From: Stentor coeruleus
Lineage: Eukaryota > Ciliophora > Heterotrichea > Heterotrichida > Stentoridae
Reading direction: 5' to 3'
NCBI GenBank assembly: GCA_001970955.1
Contig: MPUH01000597.1
Span: 1 to 43,739 of the forward strand
Length of the DNA stretch: 43,739 bases
Shown here: positions 26,386 through 36,220 of the stretch, in pieces
Layout of the letters: every line of letters starts with the position of its first letter
Position numbering within the stretch: position 1 is the stretch's first letter
Notes under the pieces: generated by a model
What the model was told of the DNA's origin: nothing
Database searches by the model: none
The model's input: the letters and a program-made list of their open reading frames with translations, nothing else
Made by a program: the position numbers and the translations under genes

Positions 26386-28446
26386 CTATTCAAAAAACTC
26401 AGGATGCAAATATAACAGAAACTTCATAAAAAACCTATTTTCTAAAAACTCAATATGCCCAGCTCTACCAATCCACGAATCAATATTTGTGTTTTGGATT
26501 TTATAATCAACATCAATCCTATGCAATTTAGTCCTGTTTCCTAGCATATTTCTAGCCATTTTACAATACATAGCATGTTGTTTGACCATTTTCTTCGACA
26601 CTTCAATCCTTGAAGAAAAATGTGGGCTATAATTGTCTTGAGGGGAACTCACAAGGGCGAAATGATTAAACAAATCAGGTCCAGGGGCTTGTGATAATTT
26701 AAACAAATAAGTATTTTCAGGGATTTTAGCATCACTTAAACGTAATTCACTTAAAGAGTCAGCTTTTTTAACATAATTCATAATCCAAATCCCTGCTCTT
26801 ATTAGCCTAGACCCTTCACAAACCCCTAAATGTGGAGTGCTTAAAGTTAAAAATAAATGGAATTTGTCTGATAAATTTATCAACTGAGGAAGTGCTGCTC
26901 TTATTATAAGCCCACCTAAAGAATGACCTATAAAACTTATATTCCCTATTTGATTTAAAGAGTTGTCTATAATAAATTTCTTAACCTCTTCAGCTAAATT
27001 ACCCCCTAATTCACTTATAGAACTCTCAGTAAACCCTTCATTTTTTGATGATATAAGAAATACTGTATATGGGAATATTGTTGATATTTCATTACGAAGG
27101 ACTTGCATATCTTTAGGACTACCTTGATATCCATGAACTAAGATAAAAAGGTGTAATTCACAGAACTTTTTACGAGACCTGACGAAAATGTTTGTCAAGC
27201 TTGGGTTTTGCATAGGATTTTGTGTGTCATTAAGATACACTTCGTCTATTATTATTGGATCAGTTAATGATGTATCTATTGTTATATTTATTGTTTGTGG
27301 TTTATGGTTTTTCCCTTCAAGACGTTTATTTTCTGCTAGGCTATGATTAACTTCACTTGATTTCTGAGTGACAACTGCAAAATCATTGGTTCTAAGAACT
27401 TTACGAACTACTCCACGTCCTATAATATTTCTAATATCAGCATTATATTGCTCACGTAATAATCTTGAGATAGGTCGAGGAGTTTTATTAAGTAAATCAA
27501 TCATTTTTCTCCATAACTGTAGAAGCTGGGTTGAGATAATGTGTAATTCGTTTATAAGATCAGATGATACTTTTTCAGGATTATGTGAAGCTACTCTTTG
27601 GCTAAAAGTTGATAAATGAGGATCATTATCCCCTGGAAGTCTTAATGCTGCAGGGAAACAACGATGTTCTAAAGACATACGCATTTCTTGATTGATACAT
27701 CTACCCATGATTTGTAAATAATAATCTGAAAGGGTTTTATAGTTTGTAATTAACCCTTCAACATAATAATTATAAATTTGATCTGTTTCTGATGAACCTA
27801 CATATTCTCTTGAATTATGGTTTTGAGTATTAGGAGATGTTTGATTTTTTGTATGAAATTGTAAAACACTACCCAAACGGTCACGGAATATTGATAAAGG
27901 GCCAAAACCATGTTGTTTGACTGAATAGTCAGATAAAATATAATGAACCATACACGTAACTAAAGATATATGAACCGGGAATAATATCGGTATAAACCTT
28001 GATTTAAAAGTTAAAGGGAATTCTAAAACTGCATCAAAAGAAGATATAACTTTCATATTCAAATCTTTTACAGGCATATCAAGGACATCTTCAGGACGTA
28101 CTTTTCCACCTAAATCATTGAATAATAGTTCGAATCTGAGCTGTATGGATAAACTTTTAGATAGTTTAATCTGAAAATAAATCGATTCTTTAAGCTGTAC
28201 CTCTTCATTACAATATCTCATTAAAAAAGCTCTACTTTCAGCTGATTTCACACTTAGTCTTGCAGGATCTAAACAATGAGGATCTCCAGCTTTAGGTGAA
28301 AGTTTCAATGTTATGTCGTAAGCATTTCCTTCACTTTCTTCACTTGAAATTGTTGCTCGAAGTCTATAAAGACCTTGCTGATATAAGTCAATATTCCGAA
28401 ATGTTTCTAGATGAACACAAATTTCGATTACAGGGAGAAGACTCAT
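26386..28446 (-). CDS. FAM135-family protein with DUF676 lipase-like domain
   Basis: A 686-codon single exon. The N-terminus (IEICVHLETFRNIDLYQQGL, residues about 7-26) matches the typical FAM135 start, followed by a C2-like region. The C-terminal alpha/beta hydrolase domain (about 430-640) begins ELHLFILVHGYQGS and contains the nucleophile elbow GHSLGG near residue 508. It continues with STPHLGV, then SSPQDNYSPHFSSRIE near 605, which aligns with the Asp/His region of FAM135A. The Ser, Asp and a nearby His are all present, so activity on lipids is plausible, though no FAM135 substrate is established to my knowledge. Family assignment is confident. Confidence 0.9.
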   Translation of the reverse strand: MSLLPVIEICVHLETFRNIDLYQQGLYRLRATISSEESEGNAYDITLKLSPKAGDPHCLDPARLSVKSAESRAFLMRYCNEEVQLKESIYFQIKLSKSLSIQLRFELLFNDLGGKVRPEDVLDMPVKDLNMKVISSFDAVLEFPLTFKSRFIPILFPVHISLVTCMVHYILSDYSVKQHGFGPLSIFRDRLGSVLQFHTKNQTSPNTQNHNSREYVGSSETDQIYNYYVEGLITNYKTLSDYYLQIMGRCINQEMRMSLEHRCFPAALRLPGDNDPHLSTFSQRVASHNPEKVSSDLINELHIISTQLLQLWRKMIDLLNKTPRPISRLLREQYNADIRNIIGRGVVRKVLRTNDFAVVTQKSSEVNHSLAENKRLEGKNHKPQTINITIDTSLTDPIIIDEVYLNDTQNPMQNPSLTNIFVRSRKKFCELHLFILVHGYQGSPKDMQVLRNEISTIFPYTVFLISSKNEGFTESSISELGGNLAEEVKKFIIDNSLNQIGNISFIGHSLGGLIIRAALPQLINLSDKFHLFLTLSTPHLGVCEGSRLIRAGIWIMNYVKKADSLSELRLSDAKIPENTYLFKLSQAPGPDLFNHFALVSSPQDNYSPHFSSRIEVSKKMVKQHAMYCKMARNMLGNRTKLHRIDVDYKIQNTNIDSWIGRAGHIEFLENRFFMKFLLYLHPEFFE

Positions 28447-28949
28447 ATAAGAAATTTTATATAAGATTTTATAAGAGAAGTTATAAGTAAAAGATTGAAT
28501 TTGGTTGAAGGGTTATAAGAATTAAGAAGGATGATGATTTAGATTATTTATTTTTCATGTGGATTAGGGTAAGAATGTAGATAAAATATTTGGAAATTTT
28601 TTTTTTGAGGTTGAGAAAAGATTTAAAGGATTTTTGGTTATGTTGGGAATAGTTTTTAGGTTTTTTTGTGGTGATTTAGGATTTTGAATTATAGTTGAAG
28701 GTTATTTTTGGAGGAAGATGGATGATAGTGAAAATGGATTGATTGATATAAAAGAGCATTGTGCTTTGATAATTATGAAAAAGAGTTTTTGGATTTAGGT
28801 GATAGAAAAAATAAATTTATGTTATTTTGTTTATATGTTTTTATTAACCTTTAATTCTAACAATTCCTCAATACATTATTTCATTAAAAAAATCCTACAA
28901 ACTCATTTTTCTTAATCATCTTTAAAAGCTATGGCTAAATAATAACAAA
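28447..28949. other. intergenic, divergent, with a sharp composition switch
   Basis: 503 bp between divergent genes, with no gene seen. The + strand is G-rich without C up to about 28840 (row 28681-28740: 17 G, 0 C), then C-rich without G (row 28861-28920: 14 C, 0 G). Both promoters presumably lie here. Confidence 0.55.
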
Positions 28950-30140
28950 ATGAAAAATCACAGATCTAATAGTTGTTTGTTTGAAAATGATTTCAAAAGC
29001 CGAACATCAGTAACATCACCAAGCCTAATGACTACAATTTGTAACAAAGCTGAAAACCAAGAAATCATCATTCCAATAAGCAAAATCAATAAATCAAAAT
29101 CTAAAAAAGGTCCTTTTAAGTATCGAAAAAATAGCCCTGACTATATATTTGATCGTATAAAAGTAGACGAGTTTCTTAAAATGAAAAAAGCTAAAACAAA
29201 AGCTCAGTTCTTAACAATAAACAGAGATATTTCGCATTTAAAAGATAAAAATAAAATTTCTCATGCTTCAGTCAAATTAAAACGTGAAAATGTCTTTGTT
29301 TTACCTCAAGAAACTTCAATGTTTCCTTCAGAAAGATATGAAATCTGTCAGAATGGTGATGAATTTTCTAACTTATTTCCTTATGCTTTACAGAAATATG
29401 GGATGAATCATGGGGATTATCATGGATCTCCACCTACTATGAGAAAATCAAAAAGTCCTAAAAAAAACCCTGTTCCTGGAAGACAGGATGTGAGTAATTT
29501 GTCAGTTTGGTATAGGATTATGAAGGATAAATACTTTGATAATGAGATTAAAGAAAGTATGTTTGCTGAATGCAAAGGGATTATTGCTATAACTCTAAAA
29601 GAGCTTATTACACAAATTTCCTTCAGCTGCCACGAACGTGGAGAGTTAGTCCTAGACCTCTTCCAAACATACTCTAAACTTATAAACAAATCCATAGAAG
29701 TCCTAAGTAAAAAATATGAAAACGAGATAAAATTCTTAAACATGAATTACAAAGAAACGAAATCAAAAACCAAAGAAAAAATCAAAACACTAAGAAATAA
29801 AATCAAAATCTTTGAATCCCACAACGTATCTTTACAGCAAAGTGAAGATGATTTAAAGAAAAGAATTTTTGATTTAGAACAGATAATAGAAAACTATAAA
29901 AAATCAGAAAATAGTTTGAGAAGAAGGACTTCAAAATCTATAAAAAGAGAATCAGATATTTTTAATTATGAAAAAATCTTAACATCAAATATAGGGAATT
30001 CATTCAGTAATATGCAAAGTCTTGATAGTTCTCCTGAGTTAAAACCAGTAGGAATGATAAATTCGAGGATTATTAGATATGGGACAATGCGACCTCATAT
30101 AGATGAGTTTGATCAGAGTTTGATTGATAACATAAGTTAA
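28950..30140 (+). CDS. coiled-coil protein with p28 (DNALI1)-like segment, 396 aa
   Basis: A single exon from ATG 28950 to TAA. The first half is basic and Ser-rich, with KSKSPKKNPVPGR. Residues about 205-245 (ECKGIIAITLKELITQISFS, then CHERGELVLDLFQTYSKLI) resemble the ELIRQVTINCAERGLLL core of the inner-arm dynein light chain p28/DNALI1. A coiled coil follows (about 250-330). This core recurs in several ciliary proteins, so it may be an axonemal protein rather than the light chain itself. The order of parts and length (396 versus about 260 aa) differ from true p28. Confidence in a ciliary role is moderate to low; the gene itself is sure. Confidence 0.7.
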   Translation: MKNHRSNSCLFENDFKSRTSVTSPSLMTTICNKAENQEIIIPISKINKSKSKKGPFKYRKNSPDYIFDRIKVDEFLKMKKAKTKAQFLTINRDISHLKDKNKISHASVKLKRENVFVLPQETSMFPSERYEICQNGDEFSNLFPYALQKYGMNHGDYHGSPPTMRKSKSPKKNPVPGRQDVSNLSVWYRIMKDKYFDNEIKESMFAECKGIIAITLKELITQISFSCHERGELVLDLFQTYSKLINKSIEVLSKKYENEIKFLNMNYKETKSKTKEKIKTLRNKIKIFESHNVSLQQSEDDLKKRIFDLEQIIENYKKSENSLRRRTSKSIKRESDIFNYEKILTSNIGNSFSNMQSLDSSPELKPVGMINSRIIRYGTMRPHIDEFDQSLIDNIS

Positions 30141-31308
30141 AGTATAAGTATATTGAAGAATAAGCTTTATGTATTAGTATATAGAGGTCGTAGGTAAAAA
30201 AAAAAAGATTTTCAATAGGAAAATTATAGAGTAATTTCATGTAGTTTTGCCCTCAAAATTTAATTTGTAGTTGAAATTTTTTCTCTAGATTTTTTATGTG
30301 TAAAAACGATTTTTATTTATTTTAAAGGTAATTTTTATTAGTTATACTATTGAGTATTATCCTTACAACAAAAAAATGCCCCTACTTGGTGCTATATTTC
30401 TCTCTTGTAGCCAAAAGAATACACACTTTTTTTCATGAAACTAAACCAGTAAAATTCCAATAAATTGTGAGTTACTTCAAAATAATATAAAGAATTTCAA
30501 CTAGTATTACTGGGAGAAAAATTGTAGTAAGTACCTTTAGAGTTAGGAAACTTGGGGAATTAGCTGAGGATCATGGAAAAGTTTAGAGAAACTAAATTAA
30601 GGAAGCTTTTGGAGATGATTAATAAAAGTCCTGATTAGAATTGTTGAGTTTTTTGCTTGAAAAAAAAATTGTCAAAAGACCATTATTTGCTATTTTTCAT
30701 ATTGAAACTTATCTTTGGGGATGTGGAAAAAGGATGTAGAGGATATAGAAAGAAGCAGATAAGAATAAAAGAGTTTTTGAATTTGTAGATAAGTTTATAT
30801 AGATAATAGTTATTTTAGAATTAGGAGAGTATGCAAATTCAATTTGACTAAGTTAAATACTCCAGATTAAGCATGAGTAGAATTGCTGATTATGTATACA
30901 AACATGATTTTATATCATCTCCAGGCTAAGAAACTTTGAGGTTTTCCAGTTATAAATTATAAATAACCATTATTCCTACTACTTCTATCATATTTTATTA
31001 TTTTTATTATTACCACACATAACTCCATCCCATCATCACCAAGCAATATTTTATCAAAACACAATATTCTGAAATTTACATAAATTACATTAATTTATCC
31101 TAAAACACAAATTATCACATATCTCTTACAATCCTTCTACCTCAACAAAAATTCTCTCAAAACTTTTCAACATCTCCATCATTCTTCCATACATCACAAA
31201 TTCTTCTATTTATTATATACCAAAAAAATCCTTTAAAAAATCAACTCATAACTTCCTTAAATTCCCCATTCTTCTTATTCTTATTTCTTCATCAGCACAT
31301 GATAAAAA
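30141..31308. other. intergenic, 1.17 kb
   Basis: No intact gene. The left and middle parts are G-rich (row 30721-30780: 17 G, 1 C); from about 30955 it becomes C-rich (row 31141-31200: 19 C, 0 G). A few coding-looking scraps occur (for example around 30865-30930 on the plus strand), broken by stops, and I cannot assign them. Confidence 0.45.
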
Positions 31309-32919
31309 ATGCAAAATTTACTAATCAAGCACAGAGTACAACACAGAACCCGTCTCAAACAAGGGTCAAGTTCTTCAACAAAACCCAACCTTTGCCATGT
31401 GTGTAAAAAGCCAAAAGATTTCCAAAAGACCTTCGAAACTACAACAGCCTGTACCTGCAAAATAAAAAACATTAACCAAAAGCCGATTCTCCAAAAAACC
31501 CATCAAACTTTAAGCACAATAATAACCCCCGTGCCTTTAGTCCTAACCGTGCCAAAAATCTCAGGTCTTGTACTCAAACCCCGAAATTTCTCATCTTTTA
31601 CTAGAACTTCCGACTCATCTGGACTTAAAAACATCAAGTCTAACTACAACTTTAATGATTCTTCAACATGCATAGACAGTTCTCTTTCTAAAGTTAAACG
31701 AAAAGATGATGCTAGTAAATTCAAATTTCTTATATACAAAGGTAACAATTCTGGGCTTATCAAAACAATTTTAAATTTAAGAGCTAATTGGTCTGAAGGG
31801 TATTATTCTCTACCAAGTTCAGCATCTTTTATATGGATGCCAATAAGTCAGACTGTAAAATTTGAAAGATTAAAAGCGTCATGTAATATTCAATGTGTGA
31901 ACCATTTTGAATTCCATTATGAGATTTCTAATAAATCCAAGCTGTTTTCAAACCTAACATTATATTGTGCTTCAGCTAAAATTTCCCTTTGGAATATAGT
32001 TCCAATGACCTTTGTCATTGATTTCAGAGCTGGGAATTATCATAGTCAGCTTCATAGTTTTAAAGTTTATATGATCAATGCTGATAGTAAAAACCTTCCC
32101 TCAACACATTTTGTTAGTGAAAATGTGTGGATTATGAAACCAGCAGGGCTTAATAGAGGTAGAGGAATTATGGTATTTAATGATATTGATACTTTTGAAA
32201 CTACAGTCAAAGATATAATTGCAAATAAAACTCCAGGCGGGGCAACAACTTATGTGATCCAAAAATACATTGAAAAACCCTTACTAATTTTCAATCGTAA
32301 ATTCGACATCCGCGTATGGGTTTTAATCACCCAATCAGAAGACTGTTACTTTTTCCCTCAAGGATACCTCAGAACCTCTTCCGAAAATTTTTCTCTGAAC
32401 AACTTAGACAACAATTTCATACACCTGACAAATAATGCTATACAAAAAGATGGAAAAGAATATGGGAAATTTGAAAACGGCAACCAAATGTCTTTTAAAC
32501 AATTCCAAGAATACCTTCAAATTTATTATGGGAATATAAGACTTAGTAGTATTATATCTGTTATGAAATCTCAGATTATTATATCTCTTATGTCAGTTAA
32601 AGGGAAACTTAATCCTAATGGTCGTCAGAGTTGTTTTGAGATTTTTGGTTATGATTTTATTATTGATTCATTTTTTAAACCTTGGCTTATTGAGGTTAAC
32701 ACAAATCCATGTATAGAATTATCATCACCTTTATTAGAACAGATTATACCAAGAATGTTAGATGATGCTTTAGAACTTACGGTTGATACATTGTTTCATT
32801 CAAAAAAAACACAGCTTACGACACCTTTGGTATTGGATTTACCACAAGGAAATATGTGGGAGTTTCTGGTTTCGTTAAATGGATCTGCTAATTTATTAAT
32901 TTCAGGGGTTAATTTATAG
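31309..32919 (+). CDS. tubulin tyrosine ligase-like (TTLL) enzyme, 536 aa
   Basis: TTLLs ligate amino acids (Tyr, Glu or Gly) to tubulin tails using an ATP-grasp fold. Visible motifs in order are WIMKPAGLNRGRGIMVF (about residue 272, nucleotide-binding loop), YVIQKYIEKPLLIFNRKFDI then RVWVLI (about 320-340), HLTNNAIQ (about 372), FEIFGYDFIID, and WLIEVNTNPCIELSSPLLEQ (about 460). The Glu and Asn of EVNTNP are the metal-binding pair. The N-terminal 130 residues are Lys/Ser/Thr-rich and not conserved. Whether it glutamylates, glycylates or does something else cannot be told. The stop codon is immediately adjacent to that of the opposite gene. Confidence 0.92.
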   Translation: MQNLLIKHRVQHRTRLKQGSSSSTKPNLCHVCKKPKDFQKTFETTTACTCKIKNINQKPILQKTHQTLSTIITPVPLVLTVPKISGLVLKPRNFSSFTRTSDSSGLKNIKSNYNFNDSSTCIDSSLSKVKRKDDASKFKFLIYKGNNSGLIKTILNLRANWSEGYYSLPSSASFIWMPISQTVKFERLKASCNIQCVNHFEFHYEISNKSKLFSNLTLYCASAKISLWNIVPMTFVIDFRAGNYHSQLHSFKVYMINADSKNLPSTHFVSENVWIMKPAGLNRGRGIMVFNDIDTFETTVKDIIANKTPGGATTYVIQKYIEKPLLIFNRKFDIRVWVLITQSEDCYFFPQGYLRTSSENFSLNNLDNNFIHLTNNAIQKDGKEYGKFENGNQMSFKQFQEYLQIYYGNIRLSSIISVMKSQIIISLMSVKGKLNPNGRQSCFEIFGYDFIIDSFFKPWLIEVNTNPCIELSSPLLEQIIPRMLDDALELTVDTLFHSKKTQLTTPLVLDLPQGNMWEFLVSLNGSANLLISGVNL

Positions 32920-33279
32920 TTAATATATAAGGCAGTTTTGCGTACAACTACAGGATGTGCTAGATGAGTAAAGGTCGGCTTTTTTATCGTTGTAGATGTT
33001 TAGGATTTTTTTCATTTCAAAGTTTTCTTGTTGTTTTAAAGTGATTATTTCGTTGTTCTTTTGGATTTTGTAGTTTATTTGGTTGAGTTGTGTTTTCAGT
33101 GAGATTAATTCTTGTTGAATAGTTAGTATTAAACTACTTTTTGGTGATGGCGAAGGGTCGGTTAGTTTTCTTTCACGAAGGATATCTTCGAAGTCTTTAG
33201 AAAATTCTGGGTTTAGATCTTCCATTTCTCCAAGGTCAGTCAGGGCTGGGATAAATTTTGACATATTATAAACATCCAT
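32920..33279 (-). CDS. small coiled-coil protein, 119 aa, unknown
   Basis: It runs from ATG 33279 to TAA at 32920-32922. An acidic N-terminal part (LGEMEDLNPEFSKDFEDILR) precedes DPSPSPKSS and a coiled coil (about residues 50-100, IQQELISLKTQLNQINYKIQ). The C-terminus is Cys/Ser-rich (SSSTSCSCTQNC). No family recognised. Its last base directly abuts the TTLL stop codon on the other strand, so the two transcripts must overlap in their 3' ends. An internal ATG at residue 6 is an alternative start. Confidence 0.68.
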   Translation of the reverse strand: MDVYNMSKFIPALTDLGEMEDLNPEFSKDFEDILRERKLTDPSPSPKSSLILTIQQELISLKTQLNQINYKIQKNNEIITLKQQENFEMKKILNIYNDKKADLYSSSTSCSCTQNCLIY

Positions 33280-34095
33280 TGATTAGGTTTTCACTATTTT
33301 ATTTAGTTTTAATTCAAAAAAATACATTAGGCATAGAATTTAGGGTTTGTTTGTTATTTTTTTGTTTGAAAGTTGAGGTTATAGTACAAGTGAGCTTAGA
33401 AAAAACTTATGAGTTTATTTTTTTTTGATTTTAAATTTTTTTAGATTATATTGGATTATGGATTGCAATGCGAGTTTAGGGTAAATATTTTTATGATGAT
33501 TTAAATTATATATGATGAAACTAAGTTTTATTCATGAATCATTTACCAAATAAAAACTCTGATAAATGAATTAAAGTTCAAAATTTTAAATTTAAGTTTA
33601 TTTATGAATGCTTATTTAATCCATAAAATACCCCAAAATCCAGTCTGAGTTAGGAATTTTTAAGCCTCTAATGTATTTTAAGTTTATTTATGAATGTTTA
33701 TTTAATCCATAAAATACCCCAAAATCCAGTCTGAGTTAGGAATTTTTAAGCCTCTAATGTATTCTTTGCTTATTCATATAAAAAATATTCATGACTCATC
33801 CGTACATACAAAGAATATTTTAAAAAGATTTTTATATGAGTCGATACAAAATTACAAATTATAATTTCCAAAGGCCTTCCTAAATCCTCATTTTCCTTCC
33901 TTCCAAAATTTTTTCTTCAAAAAAAAATTAAAACCCTTAAAAATTCCTAAACATTCCTAATATCCCACAAAATCATATTAACGATCTCTAAATCATAATT
34001 CCAAACAAAATCTCTAATCCATGACATCAAAACCAATCCTTTCTATCTTTTCCTCATTCCCTTAAAATCCTTCTCTTATTATTATTTCTAAATAA
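33280..34095. other. intergenic with an 86-bp tandem repeat
   Basis: 816 bp, divergent, with no gene. The left part is G/T-rich and the right part (from about 33850) is C-rich and G-poor. An 86-bp tandem duplication lies at 33591-33762. Confidence 0.55.
33591..33762. repeat. 86-bp tandem duplication in a promoter region
   Basis: Copies at 33591-33676 and 33677-33762 differ by about one base (gaatgctta versus gaatgttta). They contain ccataaaataccccaaaatc and agtctgagttaggaattttt. The repeat lies between the divergent starts of the small coiled-coil and MORN genes. Confidence 0.92.
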
Positions 34096-35223
34096 ATGGG
34101 AACTAACTGTTCATGTCTCCGAGGGGGAATCACTGAAGACAAACAAGTCCGTTTAGATCGTCACGGTGTAGAAATGGAAAAAGACTTCAACACGATTAAA
34201 GAAATCTCATCAAGACATACAAAACCTCATTGTGAAATAGACTCTCTAATCAAACTTCAATCTTTACTAAGAGGATACATAGACAGAAAATCTTGTAAAA
34301 AAGTTCTCGTCCATGAAACTCCATCAAAATCAATCCCAAGCCCAACATCACCTTTAACAAAACCAGAAATCCAAGAAGAAATCATAAGAACTGAACTTAA
34401 AGAAATCCCAATAAATCTAGTACCTGATTATACAACAAGTACAACAAAAGCTGTTCAAGCACGATTAGGTAAATTTATATTCAAAGAAACTTTATCAGAC
34501 AATATGATAAAGTTAAAACGTGGACCAGTTGAGATGGAAAATGGGGCAATTTATATAGGTGAATGGAATAATGATAATCATCGTCATGGTTTTGGTGTTC
34601 AAACATGGAATGATGGGTCGAAATATGAAGGTGAATGGCGTTTAGATAAAGCTAATGGTTGTGGAAGGCTTATTCATGCAGATGGGGATGTATATGAAGG
34701 TCATTGGAAAGATGATAAAGCTCATGGATATGGAATTTATATTCATACAGATGGAGCTAAATATGAAGGTAATTGGGAAAATGATAAACAACATGGACAA
34801 GGGACTGAAACATGGCCTGATGGGGCGAAATATGAAGGAAGTTATAAAAATGGGAAAAAAGAAGGAAGGGGGAAATTTAGTTGGGCTGATGGAAGCATGT
34901 ATGAAGGAGAGTTTTTTGATAACAATATTCATGGAGTAGGGATTTATAGTTGGAGTGATGGAAGAAGATTTGAAGGACAATGGAAAGCTAATAAGATGGA
35001 TGGACAAGGAATTTTTACATGGAGTGATGGAAGAAGCTATTCTGGGGAATATGAAAATGATAAAAAACATGGGTATGGAGTTTTTCTATGGCCTGATGGG
35101 AGGAAGTATGAAGGACAATGGAGGGCTGGAAAACAACATGGGAAAGGAATGTATTGTAATTCTGATGGAACTATGAGAGAAGGGGAATGGAAAGATGGAA
35201 AAAGAGTTAAATGGAATAGTTAA
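34096..35223 (+). CDS. MORN-repeat protein with acylation signal and IQ motif, 375 aa
   Basis: The start MGTNCSCLRG has Gly2 followed by Ser6 (a myristoylation pattern) and Cys5/Cys7 (possible palmitoylation), predicting membrane anchoring. An IQ motif, LIKLQSLLRGYIDRK, lies at about residues 50-65. About nine full MORN repeats and a partial tenth run from residue 155 to 370 (YIGEWNNDNHRHGFGVQTWN, YEGEW, YEGHW, YEGNW, YEGSY, YEGEF, FEGQW, YSGEY, YEGQW, REGEW), spaced about 23 residues. MORN arrays form elongated beta structures that organise membrane-cytoskeleton contacts in protists. There is no kinase domain, so this is a scaffold and not a PIP5K. The 5' third uses C-rich codons and the MORN part G-rich codons. 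Confidence 0.93.
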   Translation: MGTNCSCLRGGITEDKQVRLDRHGVEMEKDFNTIKEISSRHTKPHCEIDSLIKLQSLLRGYIDRKSCKKVLVHETPSKSIPSPTSPLTKPEIQEEIIRTELKEIPINLVPDYTTSTTKAVQARLGKFIFKETLSDNMIKLKRGPVEMENGAIYIGEWNNDNHRHGFGVQTWNDGSKYEGEWRLDKANGCGRLIHADGDVYEGHWKDDKAHGYGIYIHTDGAKYEGNWENDKQHGQGTETWPDGAKYEGSYKNGKKEGRGKFSWADGSMYEGEFFDNNIHGVGIYSWSDGRRFEGQWKANKMDGQGIFTWSDGRSYSGEYENDKKHGYGVFLWPDGRKYEGQWRAGKQHGKGMYCNSDGTMREGEWKDGKRVKWNS

Positions 35224-36220
35224 GGGAGAATAATTATATTTTTTTTTTAAAGGTAACTGGGTAAGAGATGTAGGATTTTGGAAGGGTTGCTTGATGGATG
35301 AAAGAAGATAGTTTGTGGTGAAAGTAAAAAATGGGAAATTATTGTATAGTATGGGGTTTTTAGTATTTTTTTTGTTTTTAGGATTAGAGTTTTATTTAGA
35401 GATTTTGGAATAAAAATTCGTAAAGTTTCAGATGGATTTTTGGATTGTTAAACTATAAGATTATGTTGTAAATTGAATTCAAGAATAAATTTTGGGTAGT
35501 TAAAAGATATTTTATTTTAATTCCTAATAGTCTAGTATTATATTATCTGATTTCAGATCACAATGAACCATATCAAGCAATGATTCAGCAATTGACGAGT
35601 TAATGATAGTATTTTAAGGTAGGTACTCTTTGAAGCAGTATATGCCTGTAAAACTTACCAAATTGAAGATTTAAAGTTTTTTTATTTGTGAATTATTTGC
35701 GGGATACTGTTTGAAGCACAAATTCTATTCAGTCCCAGGAAAGTAGAGTTCAAAGTTTGTACTTAGATAACAGACCAATTGAAAAAAATAGTTCATAGAT
35801 TTCAAGAAATTTAAAAAAGCACAATTTTATATAAAAATAGTAGGACGATATGCTTATAAAAGGATAACTAAACTTGTTTCTAAATAAAGAATACATTATA
35901 ATCCTTTACATTTTAAGTCAGTAAAGTACAAAGCTAGCATGATTTAGGTTGATTACATTAATAATAAATTTCGATACCATGCATATTCTCATATATTTCA
36001 GAAGTGGTATCTATAGTATAGTCTATATAATTATCATTTCTATTATACATTATAATTTGTAATATCAACTTTATAAATTTCTAGCTAAGATTTCACATAT
36101 ATAAATTATCTTATAAATCATGATCTTTATCAAACTAAGAAATGCTAATAATGAATCAAAAAAAATACTTCGCATACTAAATACTTAATAACTAACTAAT
36201 ATCTACTTTTTTCCTTAATC
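35224..36220. other. intergenic containing a decayed kinase fragment
   Basis: 997 bp between convergent genes. The left end is G-rich (row 35281-35340: 20 G, 1 C) and the right end C-rich. The middle (35524-35700) carries remnants of a protein kinase on the minus strand, listed separately. No intact gene. Confidence 0.55.
35524..35700 (-). pseudogene. decayed protein-kinase catalytic fragment
   Basis: In one minus-strand frame one can read NLVSFTGIYCFKEY, a stop, then IAESLLDMVHCDLKSDNIIL and a stop. HCDLKSDN (35542-35565) is the kinase catalytic loop (HRDLKxxN, with Asp, Lys and Asn intact), and the first part matches the 'HpNLV.f.G.y' stretch in the kinase N-lobe. The residues between them, including the usual 'LYLHS' helix, are shortened, two in-frame stops interrupt, and no DFG follows. 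Kinases are greatly expanded in Stentor, so a dead copy is plausible. Confidence 0.68.

Noticed and set aside
28950-30140. Calling this gene a true DNALI1 (p28) orthologue
   Set aside because: Only a core of about 35 residues matches, the N-terminal half is unrelated and the protein is much longer.
34642-35070. Open frames on both strands inside the MORN gene (34642-35070 minus; 34655-34939 and 34955-35176 plus)
   Set aside because: They are shadows of the regular 69-base MORN repeat; the products are low-complexity Met/Lys or Ile/Ser strings.
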